A stretch of 6,840 bases of DNA, taken from positions 1-6,840 of the forward strand of contig JADLBB010000147.1 of NCBI GenBank assembly GCA_020848055.1. Direction: 5' to 3'. A model generated the notes under the pieces. That model did not search any database, had not been told where the DNA came from, and was given only the letters and a program-made list of their open reading frames with translations. Shown here piece after piece: positions 1-6,840 of the stretch (positions are counted from its first letter, which is position 1; every line of letters begins with the position of its first letter). The stretch is from Chloroflexota bacterium. Lineage in GTDB: Bacteria; Chloroflexota; Limnocylindria; QHBO01. Made by a program: the position numbers and the translations under genes.

Positions 1-90
1 ACGGGCCAGCTTGCGATAGGCCTTCTTGATCTCGGCCGCGGTGGCCGTCTTCGGAACGCCGAGGGTCGCGTAATAGTCCTTGTACTCCAT
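1..90 (-). CDS. DnaJ/CbpA-like J-domain co-chaperone, N-terminal fragment
   Basis: Only the first 30 codons are inside the window; the gene continues past position 1. The translation starts MEYKDYYATLGV and continues with a helix containing EIKKAYRKLAR. These are helices I and II of a J-domain, including the basic face of helix II that contacts DnaK. The HPD motif that triggers DnaK ATP hydrolysis should follow immediately but lies outside. The family role is to deliver substrates to DnaK and stimulate its ATPase in the cytoplasm. The ATG (90-88) lies 3 nt after the stop of the HepT toxin gene and has no good Shine-Dalgarno at normal spacing (a GAAGG lies 13 nt upstream), so translation is probably coupled to the toxin gene. 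Whether this is a DnaJ with zinc fingers or a shorter CbpA-type protein cannot be decided from this piece. Its nearness to hsp20-hspR-lon fits a heat-shock cluster. Confidence 0.88.
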   Translation of the reverse strand, partial: MEYKDYYATLGVPKTATAAEIKKAYRKLAR

Positions 91-93
91 CGG

Positions 94-435
94 TCAGTCC
101 GTACCTTCGGGCGGGCCATCGGGCAGATGGACGAGGAGGTTCGGCAGGTCACCACAGACGGCTTGCCAGAGCTCATCTATGTCCACGCGCCAATAGGCAT
201 GCACGATCACCTGCCGCATTCCAGTGACCTCTCGCCAGGGGACGCCGGGTATGCGGGCACGGCGCTCCGCCGATAGGTTACTCGCCGCCTCGCCGATGAC
301 CGTAATCTCGTGCAGCAACGCCGCTATCAGCAGGTCGTCCCCGACGAGTTCATCCCGCGACTTGCCGTCGGCGAAGCGGAGCGCTGCCTGGGCGGCACGC
401 CTGATGTCGCCGAGACGCTGGTCATCCGTTCTCAT
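94..435 (-). CDS. hepT: HepT-like HEPN ribonuclease toxin (DUF86 family)
   Basis: The 113-residue all-alpha protein matches the DUF86/HepT family in length and pattern. Near the C-terminus it carries the diagnostic RX4HXY motif: R74, H79 and Y81, within GMRQVIVHAY. In this family R and H form the HEPN RNase active site, and the Tyr is the residue that the partner MntA modifies with AMP to neutralise the toxin. In studied systems the target is tRNA or other cytoplasmic RNA. The ATG at 435 overlaps the end of the nucleotidyltransferase gene by 14 nt, with a GGGGTGA stretch a few bases upstream, so the two are translated together. All three motif residues are intact, so the toxin looks functional. 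The exact RNA target is unknown. Confidence 0.9.
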   Translation of the reverse strand: MRTDDQRLGDIRRAAQAALRFADGKSRDELVGDDLLIAALLHEITVIGEAASNLSAERRARIPGVPWREVTGMRQVIVHAYWRVDIDELWQAVCGDLPNLLVHLPDGPPEGTD

Positions 436-895
436 ACAGCGTCACCCCGTCGACGTCGACCCGTTCTCGAATCGATGGTCGCAGACTGCGGAGGGACCCG
501 AGATCAACCGGCACGCCGAACAGGTCAGCCAGCTCATGCTGCATCCGGACATGCTCGAACAAGCCGATGCTGTGCCCCGATTCGAGAACGAACGCGAGAT
601 CAACATCGCTGAACCGGTGCATGTCGCCACGCGCCGCCGACCCGAAGAGAATGAGACGATCGACGCGGTGGTCCTCCGCCCAGCGCCTCAGCGCTGTGCG
701 ATTCACCTCGCGGGGATCATTGATCGGTCCGTTTCGGAGCCGCTCGACGTCCGCCCGTGCGACGCGATAGTGGCCGCCGGGCCGGATGGCCGTCAGTCGA
801 TTGGCGCGGATGAGGCGCTTGACGGTGTTGATCGAGCGCACGCCGAGCATCCGGGCGGCCTCGCCGGTCGTGATCCACTCACGCTGCTCGTCCAT
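422..895 (-). CDS. mntA: MntA-type nucleotidyltransferase antitoxin with N-terminal helix-turn-helix domain
   Basis: A 157-residue protein (from ATG 895) with two domains. Residues about 7-54 form an excisionase/MerR-like DNA-binding domain: WITTGEAARMLGV, a recognition helix around NTVKRLI, then a GGHYRV wing and an ARADVERL helix. Residues about 78-150 form a minimal nucleotidyltransferase with the GSX10DXD signature (G85, S86, D97, D99). In MntA/HepT pairs this enzyme transfers AMP from ATP to the Tyr of the toxin's RX4HXY motif and so inactivates it. Ordinary MntA proteins have only the second domain; the fused DNA-binding part suggests that this antitoxin also autoregulates the operon. 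An in-frame TTG at 931 would add 12 residues, but it lies inside a candidate -35 box and has no ribosome binding site, so I prefer ATG 895. That start also lacks a Shine-Dalgarno, which fits a leaderless mRNA. Confidence 0.87.
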   Translation of the reverse strand: MDEQREWITTGEAARMLGVRSINTVKRLIRANRLTAIRPGGHYRVARADVERLRNGPINDPREVNRTALRRWAEDHRVDRLILFGSAARGDMHRFSDVDLAFVLESGHSIGLFEHVRMQHELADLFGVPVDLGSLRSLRPSIRERVDVDGVTLYENG

Positions 896-902
896 GGGGG
901 CA

Positions 903-931
903 ATGGTAGGTTCACCCGTCCGAATCGTCAA
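903..931 (-). promoter_or_regulatory. Candidate sigma70-type promoter of the toxin-antitoxin operon, probably leaderless
   Basis: On the minus strand TTGACG (931-926, 5 of 6 matches to TTGACA) is followed after exactly 17 nt by TACCAT (908-903, 4 of 6 matches to TATAAT). Only 7 nt separate the -10 box from ATG 895, so transcription should begin at or next to the start codon. No Shine-Dalgarno precedes that ATG, which agrees with a leaderless transcript. Inferred from sequence only. Confidence 0.5.
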
Positions 932-938
932 AACCGTC
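916..938 (-). repeat. Three GACG(G/A) direct repeats at 9-bp spacing over the -35 box
   Basis: On the minus strand GACGG (938-934), GACGA (929-925) and GACGG (920-916) are each offset by exactly 9 bp. The middle copy is part of the -35 hexamer of the candidate toxin-antitoxin promoter. They are short and could be chance in GC-rich DNA, but their position makes them the best visible candidate for an operator bound by the helix-turn-helix domain of the antitoxin. Confidence 0.3.
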
Positions 939-947
939 AGGCTGGTC

Positions 948-3468
<2,521 letters not shown>

Positions 3469-3479
<11 letters not shown>

Positions 3480-3876
3480 GCGGGGTTGCTCCTTGGCGGG
3501 ACGCCGTGTCGAGCTCGGGCTCGGCCTCGGCGCCTTCTGGGAATTGCTCGAACTCATCGGGGTCGATCAGATCATAGACGCGGATCTTGCCGAGTGCCTC
3601 GAGCTGAAGGATGACACGCACGCCGGCGAGGTTCACGCGCTGGCGGGTGGTGAGGAATCGAATGACGCGCACGCGCCGGATGTCCGCCTCACTGTAGAGG
3701 CGCAGGTTGTTGCGTCGCTGCGGCGCGACGAGGCCCTCCTCCTCGTAGATCCGCAGCGTGCGCGGATGGCACGCCGCCAACTCGGCGGCGATGCTGATGA
3801 TGTACCTGGGCCGGGTCAGGGCATCGCGGCGCGGGACGTCCGACGCCCGATCGTCCTCGCGCCGCGATCGGTCCAT
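3469..3876 (-). CDS. hspR: HspR-type heat-shock repressor, MerR family
   Basis: A 135-residue transcription factor (from ATG 3876). Residues about 24-90 form the MerR winged helix: YIISIAAELAACHPRTLRIY, then EEEGLV, a wing with NNLRLYSEADI, and the NLAGV segment characteristic of HspR. In actinobacteria and Deinococcus, HspR represses dnaK, clpB, lon or hsp20 operons by binding the HAIR inverted repeat, often with DnaK as co-repressor. Here a HAIR-like repeat lies in the promoter of the operon containing this gene, so negative autoregulation is likely. ATG 3876 falls 1 nt after the hsp20 stop (TGACATG), and MDRSRRE resembles the N-terminus I recall for HspR proteins. An in-frame ATG at 3918 would add 14 low-complexity residues and overlap hsp20 by 41 nt; neither start has a strong ribosome binding site. 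The C-terminal 25 residues are acidic and probably disordered. Confidence 0.88.
3489..3494 (-). promoter_or_regulatory. Shine-Dalgarno that decides the lon start
   Basis: AAGGAG on the minus strand lies 9 nt upstream of GTG 3479-3477. It sits inside the 3' end of hspR and inside the 26 codons that an ATG 3557 start would add to lon. The alternative ATG has no comparable site, so this motif favours the shorter Lon. Confidence 0.65.
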
Positions 3877-3877
3877 G

Positions 3878-4366
3878 TCAGGAGGCCGGGGTGTGCTCGG
3901 CGTCTCCGTCGTTGCCATTGGCCTCGATCCGGATCTGGCGGGGCTTGACCTCCTCCGCCTTGGGGATGCTCAGGGTCAGGACGCCATCGGTGAAGGTGGC
4001 CCTGGCCTGGTCGCCCTGGACGCGCACCGGCAGTTGAAGGGTGCGGCTGAAGGTGCCGAACCTGCGCTCGCGGTACAGGTACTGCTCGCGCTTGACCTGG
4101 TCGTCGGCCTTGAACTCGCCGCGCAGGGTGAGGCTCTGGCCGGTCATGGTGATCTCGACGTCATCGGCCTTCATGCCCGGCAGGGCGGCGGTCACGATGA
4201 TCTCGTTGTCGGTCTCGTGGATGTCGATCGGCGCCGTGACGGTCTCTCCGCCACTGATGGTGCGCCAGGTCATCGGGCTGACGAAGGAATCCTCGAACAG
4301 GCGGTCCATGGCCGAGCGCAGGGAAACCATGTCGCCGACGGGGTCGAATCGGGTGATGTTCGCCAC
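3878..4366 (-). CDS. hsp20: Small heat-shock protein, Hsp20/alpha-crystallin family
   Basis: A 162-residue ATP-independent holdase that binds unfolding proteins in the cytoplasm until DnaK or ClpB refolds them. Residues 1-43 are the variable N-terminal arm (FDPVGDMVSLRSAMDRLFED). The alpha-crystallin domain spans about 44-149 and starts TAPIDIHETDNEIIVTAALPG. It contains ERRFGTFSRTLQLP and the conserved ATFTDGVLTLSIPK strand (123-136). The C-terminal tail carries an IRI motif (145-147), the IXI contact used in oligomer assembly, then a polar end. The start is GTG 4366, with GAGGAG 7 nt upstream. The frame stays open to 4990, but that extension overlaps the membrane-protein gene and encodes Arg-rich, non-Hsp20 sequence. 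First gene of the hsp20-hspR-lon operon, directly behind the HAIR-like operator. Confidence 0.95.
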   Translation of the reverse strand: MANITRFDPVGDMVSLRSAMDRLFEDSFVSPMTWRTISGGETVTAPIDIHETDNEIIVTAALPGMKADDVEITMTGQSLTLRGEFKADDQVKREQYLYRERRFGTFSRTLQLPVRVQGDQARATFTDGVLTLSIPKAEEVKPRQIRIEANGNDGDAEHTPAS

Positions 4367-4373
4367 TGATGTG

Positions 4374-4379
4374 CTCCTC
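4374..4379 (-). promoter_or_regulatory. Shine-Dalgarno of hsp20
   Basis: GAGGAG on the minus strand, 7 nt upstream of GTG 4366. It is strong and correctly spaced, and it fixes the non-ATG start of hsp20 within a frame that stays open much further upstream. Confidence 0.75.
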
Positions 4380-4381
4380 TC

Positions 4382-4402
4382 CCGGTCGCCAGGGGCGGCC
4401 GG
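4382..4402 (-). promoter_or_regulatory. 5'UTR hairpin just upstream of the hsp20 ribosome binding site
   Basis: On the minus strand CCGG-C-CGCC, loop CCT, GGCG-A-CCGG can fold into two 4-bp stems separated by one C/A mismatch and closed by a 3-nt loop. It ends 2 nt before the GAGGAG motif region. It does not itself pair with the Shine-Dalgarno, so it is not a classic ROSE or fourU thermometer. It could affect ribosome access or mRNA stability. No U-run follows, so it is not a terminator. Confidence 0.4.
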
Positions 4403-4429
4403 CGCATTGCTTGGGTTTGATGTGGCATT

Positions 4430-4458
4430 ACCGTAATCCTTGACAATGATGTTGTCAA
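4430..4458 (-). promoter_or_regulatory. Candidate promoter of the hsp20-hspR-lon operon
   Basis: On the minus strand a perfect -35 box TTGACA (4458-4453) is followed after 17 nt by TACGGT (4435-4430). The -10 box is weak (3 of 6) but keeps the key T, A and final T. Transcription would start near 4423, giving a leader of roughly 57 nt. The -35 box lies within the inverted repeat, as expected for a repressible sigma70-type heat-shock promoter. Confidence 0.6.
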
Positions 4459-4462
4459 GGAT
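4436..4462. promoter_or_regulatory. HAIR-like HspR operator, perfect inverted repeat
   Basis: Perfect inverted repeat with 11-bp arms (ATCCTTGACAA and its complement) around a TGATG centre. Read with the HAIR layout it is CTTGACA-N7-TGTCAAG; the known HspR site is CTTGAGT-N7-ACTCAAG, so arm length, spacer length and five of seven arm bases agree. The -35 hexamer of hsp20 is inside one arm, and the repeat fills the spacer up to the -10 box. HspR is encoded two genes downstream. An extra half-site, CCTTGAG, lies 10 bp upstream at 4470-4464. Confidence 0.8.
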
Positions 4463-4464
4463 GC

Positions 4465-5205
4465 TCAAGGTAAAGATGCCTTCACCAACTCCCAGCGCAC
4501 GGCTCCGATGTCGCCGCCACCCGGCAACGGCACCGGCGTGGCGCGCAGTTCGAGCTCCAGCACCGCGCGATCGGCGACCGGCACCAGTTCGCTGCCCGGG
4601 AAGATGCCGAACAGGCGCGTGTCGCGCCGCTCGAAGTGGATGGACTCGCCGGTGGCGAGCGCGCGCCCGTCGCCCACGCTGACGATGCGGAAGCGAACGT
4701 CGTGGAAGCGACCCGGCCCGCTGCCGAGCAGTCCGGCCGCCTCGTCTGCCGGACCGCTGACCTCGGCCGGCCAGGTGTCGTCGAGGTCGTCGCGGCCCCA
4801 GGCGGTCACGAACCGGTCGATCACGCCGGCGGGCGTTCCCGCATGCGTGCCAAGCAGCCAGAAGCCGGCACCCCATGCCAGCAGCGGCAGGCACAGCCAT
4901 CCGATGGCTGCCGCGGCGGAGCGCGCCGTCGCCTCGATGTCTTGGCTGCGACGCTTCACCGCCGAGCGGTAGGCGTCGACGGCCTGCCACGCCCAGGCCG
5001 TGATGAACGCAACGCCGGTGAGGTAGGCGACCATGTGGGCACTGGTGTCGGCCAGCCCGATGGTCAGCCAGGCGACGCCGACGATGGCCAGGACCTCGGC
5101 CACCAGCAGGAGCCAGCCCGTGGTCGTGCGCCCGACGCCGATGTGGCCGAGGCCCCAGAGCAGCAGCGCGCGGCGGAGCGCCACGGCCGGATCGGGCGAG
5201 CTCAC
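4465..5205 (-). CDS. Unrecognised membrane protein with soluble C-terminal domain
   Basis: I do not recognise this 246-residue protein. Hydrophobic segments at about 30-51, 57-77 and 97-118 look membrane-spanning; a weaker one at about 11-25 (LLLWGLGHIGVGR) loosely recalls small TM2-type membrane proteins. A basic loop (VKRRS, 83-87) suggests that the segment between the second and third clear helices is cytoplasmic. Residues about 120-246 are soluble and beta-rich, starting with a helix (GVIDRFVTAWGRDDLDDTWP) followed by strands such as RFRIVSV and AVLELELRATPV. The helix-then-strands pattern resembles NTF2-like or DUF4878-like folds, but this is a guess. The start is GTG 5205, overlapping the trkA stop by 4 nt (GTGA) without a Shine-Dalgarno, so translation is coupled to trkA. 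A role with the K+ system is possible from context only. Its stop codon lies inside the extra HspR half-site. Confidence 0.8.
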   Translation of the reverse strand: MSSPDPAVALRRALLLWGLGHIGVGRTTTGWLLLVAEVLAIVGVAWLTIGLADTSAHMVAYLTGVAFITAWAWQAVDAYRSAVKRRSQDIEATARSAAAAIGWLCLPLLAWGAGFWLLGTHAGTPAGVIDRFVTAWGRDDLDDTWPAEVSGPADEAAGLLGSGPGRFHDVRFRIVSVGDGRALATGESIHFERRDTRLFGIFPGSELVPVADRAVLELELRATPVPLPGGGDIGAVRWELVKASLP

Positions 5206-5861
5206 TCGCCGATGAACAGGGCCCGCAGCGCCGCCTCGGTTTCGGCCGACGTCACCGCCAGCAGCTTGTCGCCCGCCCGCAGCCGCGTGTCGGAGCGCAC
5301 CGTCTGCACGCGGTCGTCGCGGATCATGACCGCGATGGAGCTGCCCTCGGGCAGTTCGAGGTCGCGCAGCTCACGGCCGATGACGGGCGAGTCGGCGTCC
5401 AGCTGGGCCTCGACGATCTGCACCTCGCCGCCCTCGAGCTCGGCCAGGTGCAGCAGGTCATGGATCGGAATCTCGTGCTCGATGACGCCGAGGATCACGT
5501 GCGTCGGGCTGACCGTCTCGTCGATCGACAACCGCTTGAACAGGCGCTCGTTCTTCGGATCGTTGACCCTGGCGATCGAGCGCGGGACGTTGAATCGCAT
5601 CTTCGCCACCTGCGAGGCGGCCAGGTTCACGGCATCGTCCCCGGTCACCGCGGCCACGACGTCGGCTCGGCCCATCCCGGCCTCTGCCTGGTAGCGGCCC
5701 TCGCAGCCGTCCGCGGCGATGACGATGCTGCCCAGCTCATCGGCGATCTGGCGGGCCCGTGCCTGGTCCTGCTCGATGACGACGACCTCGTGCCCGGCCG
5801 CCAGCAGCTCCTTGGTCAGGTAGTAGCCGACGTTGCCGCCGCCGATGACCACGACGTACAT
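5202..5861 (-). CDS. trkA: TrkA-family potassium uptake regulator (RCK_N plus RCK_C)
   Basis: A 219-residue peripheral cytoplasmic protein that gates a Trk/Ktr-type K+ channel by binding nucleotides. Residues 1-130 form the Rossmann-type RCK_N domain: MYVVVIGGGNVGYYL with the GXGXXG motif at G7, G9 and G12, and acidic E30 at the end of strand 2, which usually contacts the ribose of NAD(H). Residues about 139-217 form RCK_C (EVQIVEAQL, SPVIGRELRDLELP, RLRAGDKLLAV). The length is the usual one for single-unit TrkA/KtrA proteins. A GGAGG lies 10 nt upstream of ATG 5861, and the stop of the preceding TrkA-like gene is 3 nt away. Tandem TrkA genes resemble mycobacterial ceoB/ceoC. No membrane K+ channel subunit (TrkH/KtrB) is visible in the window. 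Confidence 0.93.
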   Translation of the reverse strand: MYVVVIGGGNVGYYLTKELLAAGHEVVVIEQDQARARQIADELGSIVIAADGCEGRYQAEAGMGRADVVAAVTGDDAVNLAASQVAKMRFNVPRSIARVNDPKNERLFKRLSIDETVSPTHVILGVIEHEIPIHDLLHLAELEGGEVQIVEAQLDADSPVIGRELRDLELPEGSSIAVMIRDDRVQTVRSDTRLRAGDKLLAVTSAETEAALRALFIGE

Positions 5862-5864
5862 GGC

Positions 5865-6413
5865 TCAGATTCCTCCCTCGATGCCATCCCGGGGCTGGAC
5901 GACCGCCGCGGTCGGCGCGCCCGCGGCGCCGGCATCCGGGGTCGCCGCGGCGGTCGGCGCAGTGCGCAGCGGCTGGGCGGTGGGCTCACGCACGAACCCG
6001 TTGGTCGCGGCCGCGCCCTCGACGGTCGCGGTCACCAGCGCGCCGCCCAGGATCAACGTGCGGCAGATCGTCTCGAGGCCCAGGGCGCGGTATGCCTCGG
6101 CGCGCAGCGGGTCGTTGATCTTGGCGATGACGCGCGGCACGCTGAAGGTGTGCTTGGCCAGTTGGGCGGCCAGCGCGTTGCGGTTGTCGCCCTCGGTCAG
6201 GGCCAGCACGATGTCCGCCTGCTCGGCGCCGGCCGAGCGCAGGACGTCCTCGTCCACGCCGTTGCCGCGAACGGTCTCGCCGCCGAAGTCGGCCGGCAGG
6301 CGCTGGAACGACCTGGCGCTGACGTCGATCACGGTGACGCGCTCCCCGTGCTTGTCGAGCTCGGACGCGACGTACGCGCCGACGCGGCTGCAGCCGACGA
6401 TGATGATCCTCAT
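5865..6413 (-). CDS. TrkA-like protein, RCK_N domain only with low-complexity tail
   Basis: A 182-residue paralogue of the neighbouring TrkA. Residues 1 to about 130 form an RCK_N Rossmann domain (MRIIIVGCSRVGAYVASEL; acidic D30 in VIDVS; DIVLALTEGDNRNALAAQLA; PRVIAKINDP). The nucleotide loop reads GCSRVG, so the central Gly of GXGXXG is Ser. The RCK_C domain is missing. Instead the last 45 or so residues are rich in Ala, Pro and Thr and probably disordered. It likely forms mixed rings with the full TrkA encoded 3 nt downstream, as proposed for paired TrkA proteins. The start is ATG 6413, overlapping the USP-protein stop by 4 nt (ATGA), with AAGGAG 14 nt upstream. The frame is open to 6509, but the extra residues precede the conserved first strand and lack family similarity. 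Confidence 0.88.
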   Translation of the reverse strand: MRIIIVGCSRVGAYVASELDKHGERVTVIDVSARSFQRLPADFGGETVRGNGVDEDVLRSAGAEQADIVLALTEGDNRNALAAQLAKHTFSVPRVIAKINDPLRAEAYRALGLETICRTLILGGALVTATVEGAAATNGFVREPTAQPLRTAPTAAATPDAGAAGAPTAAVVQPRDGIEGGI

Positions 6414-6840
6414 GGGGTGTTGGCGAGCTCCTTCGTCTGGGCGCGCAGGCACCATACCGGCGCGGTCGAGTTGCGCATCACGTACGGGACGGTCCGGCCC
6501 GCGTCCCATTGTCCCCCGAAACGCTTCTTGTAGCGCAGGCCCATCACGATCAGGTCCGCCCCGAGCTCGTTGGCGTCGTCCACGATGGCCGGTCCGGCGG
6601 CGCGCGCCTGCACCGTGCTGATCGTGACGGGTACGCCCTTCTCGGTCAGGATGGCCTCGGCCCGCGACAGGATGGCGTCGGCACCGGCCACCGCCTCCTC
6701 GTCCTCCGCGTCCAGGTTGCGCTCGAACGGCACCTCCAGGACGTGGAGCAGCGAAGCGGAGACGCCCTCGCGGCCCACCAGCAGCATGGCGGTGACCTTG
6801 AGCGCCGAATCGTCAACGTCGGCGATGCCGAGCAGCGGGA
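6410..6840 (-). CDS. Universal stress protein (USP) domain, C-terminal part of a larger protein
   Basis: The frame is open through the right edge, so this is the 3' portion of a gene beginning beyond 6840. An internal ATG at 6787 is not the start: codons before it (GIADVDDSALKVTA) supply the first strand and the DDSALK segment typical of USP domains. Further features are the LLHVLEVP strand, GPAIVDDANELGADLIVMG (helix and strand before the nucleotide loop), a loop with RYKKRFGG, and RTVPYVMRNSTAPVWCLR, the usual final helix and strand. USP domains bind ATP or other small ligands and act in stress responses. Coupled directly to two TrkA genes, this could be the cytoplasmic tail of an APC-type amino-acid or K+ permease, a fusion known near trkA pairs, but no membrane segment is visible here. 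The consensus GXXGXG(9)GS loop is poorly conserved, so ATP binding is uncertain. Confidence 0.8.
   Translation of the reverse strand, partial: PLLGIADVDDSALKVTAMLLVGREGVSASLLHVLEVPFERNLDAEDEEAVAGADAILSRAEAILTEKGVPVTISTVQARAAGPAIVDDANELGADLIVMGLRYKKRFGGQWDAGRTVPYVMRNSTAPVWCLRAQTKELANTP

Noticed and set aside
932..947. Terminator between lon and mntA
   Set aside because: I see no stable stem followed by a T-run; read-through from lon into the toxin-antitoxin genes remains possible.
4436..4462. The inverted repeat as a transcription terminator for the membrane-protein gene
   Set aside because: No T-run follows on either strand, the stem is only moderately GC-rich, and it contains a perfect -35 box and matches the HAIR layout.
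3878..4990. A 370-codon frame extending hsp20 far upstream
   Set aside because: The extra part is Arg/Gly-rich, overlaps the membrane-protein gene in another frame and crosses the operator-promoter region. GTG 4366 has a proper ribosome binding site.
6414..6509. Upstream extension of the RCK_N-only TrkA protein
   Set aside because: The 32 extra residues come from an alternative frame of the USP gene; the family begins at the MRIIIVG strand encoded from 6413.
5448..6533. Plus-strand open frame (361 codons) opposite the TrkA genes
   Set aside because: Shadow of two clear RCK genes; the composition is not protein-like and there is no ribosome binding site or motif.

Overview
The window is GC-rich, and every gene I accept is read from the minus strand, so gene order runs from position 6840 down to 1. 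The mix of an HspR-type heat-shock repressor, a tandem pair of TrkA-like K+ regulators (an arrangement like mycobacterial ceoB/ceoC), GTG starts and one likely leaderless promoter suggests a high-GC bacterium such as Chloroflexota or Actinomycetota. Deinococcota cannot be excluded. This placement is inference; there is no rRNA or other phylogenetic marker here.

Region 1 (6840-4465) is a tightly coupled operon: the C-terminal part of a universal-stress (USP) domain protein cut by the window edge, a TrkA-like protein with only the nucleotide-binding RCK_N domain, a full TrkA protein (RCK_N plus RCK_C), and an unrecognised membrane protein. Junctions are 4-nt overlaps or a 3-nt gap. The theme is probably K+ or amino-acid transport and its gating by nucleotides.

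Region 2 (4464-948) is a heat-shock operon: hsp20, hspR, lon. It starts from a 98-nt intergenic segment that holds a perfect inverted repeat with 11-bp arms. The inner part reads CTTGACA-N7-TGTCAAG, the architecture of the HspR-binding HAIR element (CTTGAGT-N7-ACTCAAG). The repeat contains an exact TTGACA -35 box, so the repressor encoded by the second gene most likely shuts off its own operon. A GC-rich hairpin lies between this promoter and the hsp20 ribosome binding site.

Region 3 (931-1) is a MntA/HepT-type toxin-antitoxin pair placed between lon and the first 30 codons of a dnaJ/cbpA-like gene. The antitoxin is unusual: an excisionase/MerR-like helix-turn-helix domain is fused in front of the minimal nucleotidyltransferase. 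It has its own candidate promoter, which would give a leaderless mRNA. The toxin stop codon and the dnaJ start are only 3 nt apart, so the J-protein may be translated from the toxin-antitoxin transcript.

Together the window reads as stress physiology: ion homeostasis, small heat-shock holdase, repressor, Lon protease and J-protein, with a toxin-antitoxin module lodged next to Lon, the protease best known for degrading antitoxins. I found no RNA genes, CRISPR arrays, insertion sequences or convincing terminators. No stretch over 300 bases lacks a gene.
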